From the NCBI GenBank assembly GCA_016193065.1, contig JACPSX010000175.1, forward strand, positions 1 through 27,557: a stretch of 27,557 nt of DNA, in the 5' to 3' direction. The DNA comes from Candidatus Tectimicrobiota bacterium (GTDB taxonomy: Bacteria > JACPSX01). The notes under the pieces were generated by a model, which was not told the origin of the DNA, searched no databases, and was given only the letters and a program-made list of their open reading frames with translations. The position numbers and the translations under genes were made by a program. This document shows, one piece after another, positions 24,605-27,557 of the stretch; within the stretch, counting starts at the first letter, position 1; each line of letters begins with the position of its first letter.

Positions 24605-26297
24605 GCTGGACGCTCAAAGAGCCCTGCCACAGGTTCGCCTGGGGCGTGGCGGCCAAATCCAGAAGAGGTGAGCTGCGCAGGACCTCTGCCGCTTCTTGCG
24701 GACAGCCAAAAGCAATGGCATCCATGACCTTGCGGCCGTCGCTGACGAGGAATTTGACGTGTTCCCCTTCTCTTCCCACCCTCCGGGCCTTGCTCGCGCA
24801 GCGCAGGCCCCGCCAGAGAAAAACCGGTGCGGGGTGGCCCGCTCCAAAGGGGGAGAGGTTTTCCAGGTCCGAAATGGCCTGGGTGTGCAGGTCGCTTAAC
24901 GTTGCTTCCCCGTCGACCTCAAGAGGAGCGGGGATCTCTATCCCGGAGGTCAAGGAAGCGGCCACTTCCTGGAAGCGACTCTTGAACCTTTCCAGGTTTC
25001 CCGCCTGCACAGTAAATCCGGCGGCGCCCGTGTGGCCGCCAAATTGCTTGAGTTCCGCTGCACACAGCCGCAGGCACTCGTAGAGGTCCAGGCCGGGGAT
25101 GCTGCGGGAAGACCCTCTTCCCTGGCCGTTTTCCAAGGCGATGAGTGCAACCGGTCGCAGGTACTCCTCGGCGATCTTGCTGGCCACGATGCCAATGATC
25201 CCAGGATGCCACTGCTGGGAGGCCAGGACAATCGCGGGGTTGTCCTGCTCCCCGCTCTGCTGCAGTTGGGCCTTCACGTCCCGATAAATTTCCTCCTGAA
25301 CCTGCTGACGCCTGCGGTTTTCCGCTTCCAGAAGAGAGGCGAGCTCTGCGGATTCCTCAAGACGGGTGGACAGGAGCAGATTCACAGCCGCGCTGGCCGC
25401 CCCCAGACGCCCCACCGCATTGAGGCGGGGGGCCAGGCGGAATCCGATGTCGGCCGCCGTGACCGCTCCTTTCAATCCCGCTTCCCCCTTCAAAGATTGC
25501 AGGCCCGGCTTGGAGGTGACGCTGAGTTCCTGGAGGCCGTGCCGCAGCAGGGTGTGGTTTTCCCCGCCCAGGGGTGCCACGTCGGCCACCGTTCCCAGGG
25601 CAACGAGGTCAAGATGGCGCTTCAAATTGGGCAGCGGAGCGCGGTCAAACCCCCTCTGCCGCAGCCGGTTGCGCAAGGCCAGGAGTAACTTGAAGGCCAC
25701 GCCGACGCCCGAGAGAGATTTGAACGGATATTCGCACTGCGGTCTGCGGGGGTTCAGAATCGCCAGGGCCCGGGGCAGCAGTTCGGGGGGTTCATGGTGA
25801 TCGGTGATGATCAGATCGAGCCCCAGACGGTGAGCTGTTTCTGCCGGCTCGAGGGCGCTGATGCCGTTGTCGACCGTAATGACCAGCCGGGCCCCTTCTT
25901 TTCTGAGAAGCTCCAGGGCCTCGGAGTTGAGTCCGTATCCATCCTCAATCCGGTGGGGAAGGAAAAAGCGCGCCGGGAACCCGATCTCGGAAAAAAAAGT
26001 GCACAGCAGCGCCGTCCCCGCAATCCCGTCGACGTCGTAATCACCGTAAACGACGATCTGTTCCCCGTGTTCCAGGGCCGTTAGAATCCGCTCGACGGCC
26101 TTTTCCATATCCGTCATTGCGAAGGGATTGTGCAGGTCTTCCAGGGAAGCTTGCCAGAAGGCGCGGGCTTGGTTTGGATCTTCCAGCCCCCGGTGCACGA
26201 GGAAGCGGGCGGCCAGGAGGCTCAGCCCGAGAGTTTTTGCTAATTGAGTCTCCTGATCCGGTTTGGCTTCACGGACAATCCACCTCTTGGGCGGCAA
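24531..26297 (-). CDS. recJ: single-stranded-DNA-specific exonuclease RecJ
   Basis: Starting at TTG 26297 (AAGGGAGA just upstream), the product is 588 residues and begins MPPKRWIVREAKPD, matching the usual RecJ start. The open frame extends 10 codons further to another TTG at 26327. RecJ degrades ssDNA 5'-3' in recombination and repair. DHH-family motifs are present: VVYGDYDVDGIAGTAL (about 82-97), ITVDNGIS, IITDHHEP (about 163-170), and SGVGVAFKLLLAL. The DHHA1 domain follows with HPGIIGIVASKIAEEY and GSSRSIPG, then QFGGHTGAAGF. The C-terminal OB-type domain contains NLSPFGAGHPAPVFLWRG. Its start overlaps the upstream small gene by 29 bases, and its 3' end overlaps ilvA by 74 bases on the opposite strand. 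Confidence 0.95.
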   Translation of the reverse strand: MPPKRWIVREAKPDQETQLAKTLGLSLLAARFLVHRGLEDPNQARAFWQASLEDLHNPFAMTDMEKAVERILTALEHGEQIVVYGDYDVDGIAGTALLCTFFSEIGFPARFFLPHRIEDGYGLNSEALELLRKEGARLVITVDNGISALEPAETAHRLGLDLIITDHHEPPELLPRALAILNPRRPQCEYPFKSLSGVGVAFKLLLALRNRLRQRGFDRAPLPNLKRHLDLVALGTVADVAPLGGENHTLLRHGLQELSVTSKPGLQSLKGEAGLKGAVTAADIGFRLAPRLNAVGRLGAASAAVNLLLSTRLEESAELASLLEAENRRRQQVQEEIYRDVKAQLQQSGEQDNPAIVLASQQWHPGIIGIVASKIAEEYLRPVALIALENGQGRGSSRSIPGLDLYECLRLCAAELKQFGGHTGAAGFTVQAGNLERFKSRFQEVAASLTSGIEIPAPLEVDGEATLSDLHTQAISDLENLSPFGAGHPAPVFLWRGLRCASKARRVGREGEHVKFLVSDGRKVMDAIAFGCPQEAAEVLRSSPLLDLAATPQANLWQGSLSVQLKVHDVRPAQSPEGPPSILSALES

Positions 26298-26472
26298 TGT
26301 TCTCCCTTTCCCGGATGAAGGTAACAAATGCCATGCTGGGGCGGTGGGAAGACTCCCGGGTCACGAAGTGGATCCCATCCAAGAACCAGCCCGCCTGAAC
26401 CCCCTCATTGATTAACTTTTCGAGGACTTCGTCGGAAACCACGCTGGTCTCCATGACCCGGTACACTAACAC
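26269..26472 (-). CDS. small DUF4177-like protein upstream of recJ
   Basis: A GTG at 26472 preceded by AGGAGGAGGG at 6 bases gives a 67-residue protein starting MLVYRVMETSVVSDEVLEKL. The open frame reaches 7 codons further to a TTG that would overlap the ribosome-binding site. The plan is a short strand (VYRVMET), a helix (DEVLEKLINEGVQAGW), two strands around FLDGIHFVTRES, and a final strand (MAFVTFIRERE). This matches the small DUF4177 type: Y-x-V at the start, helix ending in GW, and a terminal F-x-R strand. Function is unknown in that family. It overlaps recJ by 29 bases and so is co-translated with it. The assignment to the family is from pattern recall only. Confidence 0.72.
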   Translation of the reverse strand: MLVYRVMETSVVSDEVLEKLINEGVQAGWFLDGIHFVTRESSHRPSMAFVTFIRERENIAAQEVDCP

Positions 26473-26574
26473 GGTGGTCCCTCCTCCTGTCAAGACAAAA
26501 GGTACAAGATATGGGATGATCCTATGTCGGCCGCGCTACAAATTGTGTGCAGGCGAATAGGATTCCTTAAATAA

Positions 26575-27557
26575 CTAGCGTCCTCCAACTAAGATGGCGG
26601 CTAGGCGGGCCTGGATTTCATCCAGATCCCCGGGCGAGCAAGAAGAGCCGTTCCACAGAAAAGAAAACGTGAGGACCTCCCCTTCCTTGGATCCCCCGTA
26701 ACCGGACAGGGCTTTGACACCTTGCAGTGATCCCGTCTTGACCCGCAAGCGGCCCCGGACAGGAGAGGAGGAAAAGCGCCGTTCCACCACCCCGTCCAGC
26801 CCCAGGAGTCCCAGGGAGGCCAGGAACTCGGCCTGCACAGAGAAGTTGTGATACATGGCCCCCAAAACAAACACCAGTCCTGCGGCCGAGAGACGATTTT
26901 CCCGGGACAGGCCCGAGCCATCCTGGAGACGGTAGGAATCCGGTGGGAGTCCAATGCCTGCCAGATAGTCCCTCAAGACCTGCAGTCCATTTTCCCGGGT
27001 CCCTGGACTGCCGTAAAGTTCACTCCCAAGGGTCCTCAAGAGCTGCTCCGCGATGAAATTGTTGCTCCACTTGTTCATGTCCTGAAGGATCAGTGAAAGC
27101 GGCTTAGAGCGGTGAGTGTAGAGAACTCGTGCTTGCGGGGGAACCATCCCCTGGCGCACAGTCCCCCTCAGGGAGATCCCCATCTCTTCAAGAAACTTGG
27201 CGAAGGTCCGGGCGGTGTAGAGGGCAGGTTGCTCAATGCTGCGGTAGAGGCTGAGGCGACCTGCTCCGGGTGACACGGAACCCCTGACCTGGAGGATCTC
27301 CCGGTTGCCGGAGGAAGTCACTTGAACGCCCAGCGGCTTGCCTCTTCCCTGTGTCTCTGTCGTCGCCTGGTTGTCGATCTCCAGGTGAGGAGTTTCGGGA
27401 TCAATCCGGACCCGGGGTGGGGCTCCTCTTTTCCCGGCGGCTTCCACCGTCACCTCGACGGAGTTGAAGTTCAAGGAGAGCGCGCCGGGCTTGGCCGCGT
27501 AGGCGCGGCTCCTCTCCTCCGGAGTCCAATCGTAAGGAAGCGAGTCAAGGGCCATCC
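26575..27557 (-). CDS. dacB: D-alanyl-D-alanine carboxypeptidase/endopeptidase (PBP4, S13 family), C-terminal part
   Basis: The frame is open to the right edge of the window, so the N-terminal part with the SxxK nucleophile motif lies outside. Visible family features are SLPYDWTPEERS and AAKPGALSLNFNSVEVTVEA, then HLEIDNQATT. Next comes EQPALYTARTFAKFLEEMGI, where the large inserted domain rejoins the peptidase domain, and LILQDMNKWSNNFIAEQLLRTLG. The SxN-type motif region reads LQDGSGLSRENRLSA, and VKTGSLQGVKALSGY carries the KTG box. PBP4 proteins are periplasmic and trim or cleave peptide cross-links in peptidoglycan. The stop is 102 bases before the small DUF4177-like gene on the same strand. 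Confidence 0.92.
   Translation of the reverse strand, partial: MALDSLPYDWTPEERSRAYAAKPGALSLNFNSVEVTVEAAGKRGAPPRVRIDPETPHLEIDNQATTETQGRGKPLGVQVTSSGNREILQVRGSVSPGAGRLSLYRSIEQPALYTARTFAKFLEEMGISLRGTVRQGMVPPQARVLYTHRSKPLSLILQDMNKWSNNFIAEQLLRTLGSELYGSPGTRENGLQVLRDYLAGIGLPPDSYRLQDGSGLSRENRLSAAGLVFVLGAMYHNFSVQAEFLASLGLLGLDGVVERRFSSSPVRGRLRVKTGSLQGVKALSGYGGSKEGEVLTFSFLWNGSSCSPGDLDEIQARLAAILVGGR

Overview
The window is a gene-dense stretch of a high-GC bacterial chromosome. It holds housekeeping and nitrogen-control genes rather than a mobile or defence island. The gene set (GlnE with PII and type I glutamine synthetase, FtsEX beside an EnvC-like protein and a C-terminal processing protease, CIRCE-controlled groESL) and the protein sequences fit a Gram-negative, diderm lineage. 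My best guess is the former Deltaproteobacteria (Desulfobacterota) or a neighbouring phylum such as NC10. This comes from recalled family features and is not a computed placement. The many intergenic palindromes also resemble such genomes.

Layout, left to right. At 1-288 (-) lies the N-terminal part of a GcvT/YgfZ-family folate-binding protein cut by the window edge. At 550-1494 (-) is pseudouridine-5'-phosphate glycosidase. Next come rsmE (+), a MITE-like element, and purH-purD (+), the last step pair and the second step of purine synthesis. An RNase Z-like metallo-beta-lactamase protein (-) follows, then a heat-shock promoter with a CIRCE operator driving groES-groEL (+). The nitrogen block (+) has a good sigma-54 -24/-12 element, glnB, a glnA that carries an internal deletion plus frameshift, a strong terminator, a 700-base repeat-filled gap, and glnE. 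A GT4 glycosyltransferase (-) is divergent from a UbiD-family decarboxylase (+). Then come greA (-) and a minus-strand division/envelope operon read as ftsE-ftsX-envC-like-ctpA. After another repeat-filled gap there is ilvA (+), which overlaps convergent recJ (-) by 74 bases. recJ is preceded by a small DUF4177-like gene and by the C-terminal part of a PBP4-type D-Ala-D-Ala carboxypeptidase running off the right edge.

How the genes work together. glnB, glnA and glnE form the PII / adenylylation circuit: GlnE modifies GlnA under control of PII, and the sigma-54 site suggests NtrC-type induction at low nitrogen. FtsEX plus the EnvC-like protein, whose LytM domain has lost most metal ligands, looks like the ATP-driven amidase-activation module of cell separation. 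groESL is under HrcA/CIRCE control.

The most unusual content is not a gene cluster but a layered set of small repeats. A 21-base palindromic core and a longer double-hairpin version occur at five places. Three sit in or beside other intergenic repeats, and two lie inside the glnE reading frame, where they encode extra residues. A longer (>100 base) intergenic repeat occurs in three gene gaps, one copy carrying the palindrome inside it. The damaged glnA, beside an intact glnE, is the other main anomaly and may be an assembly error or a real pseudogene.
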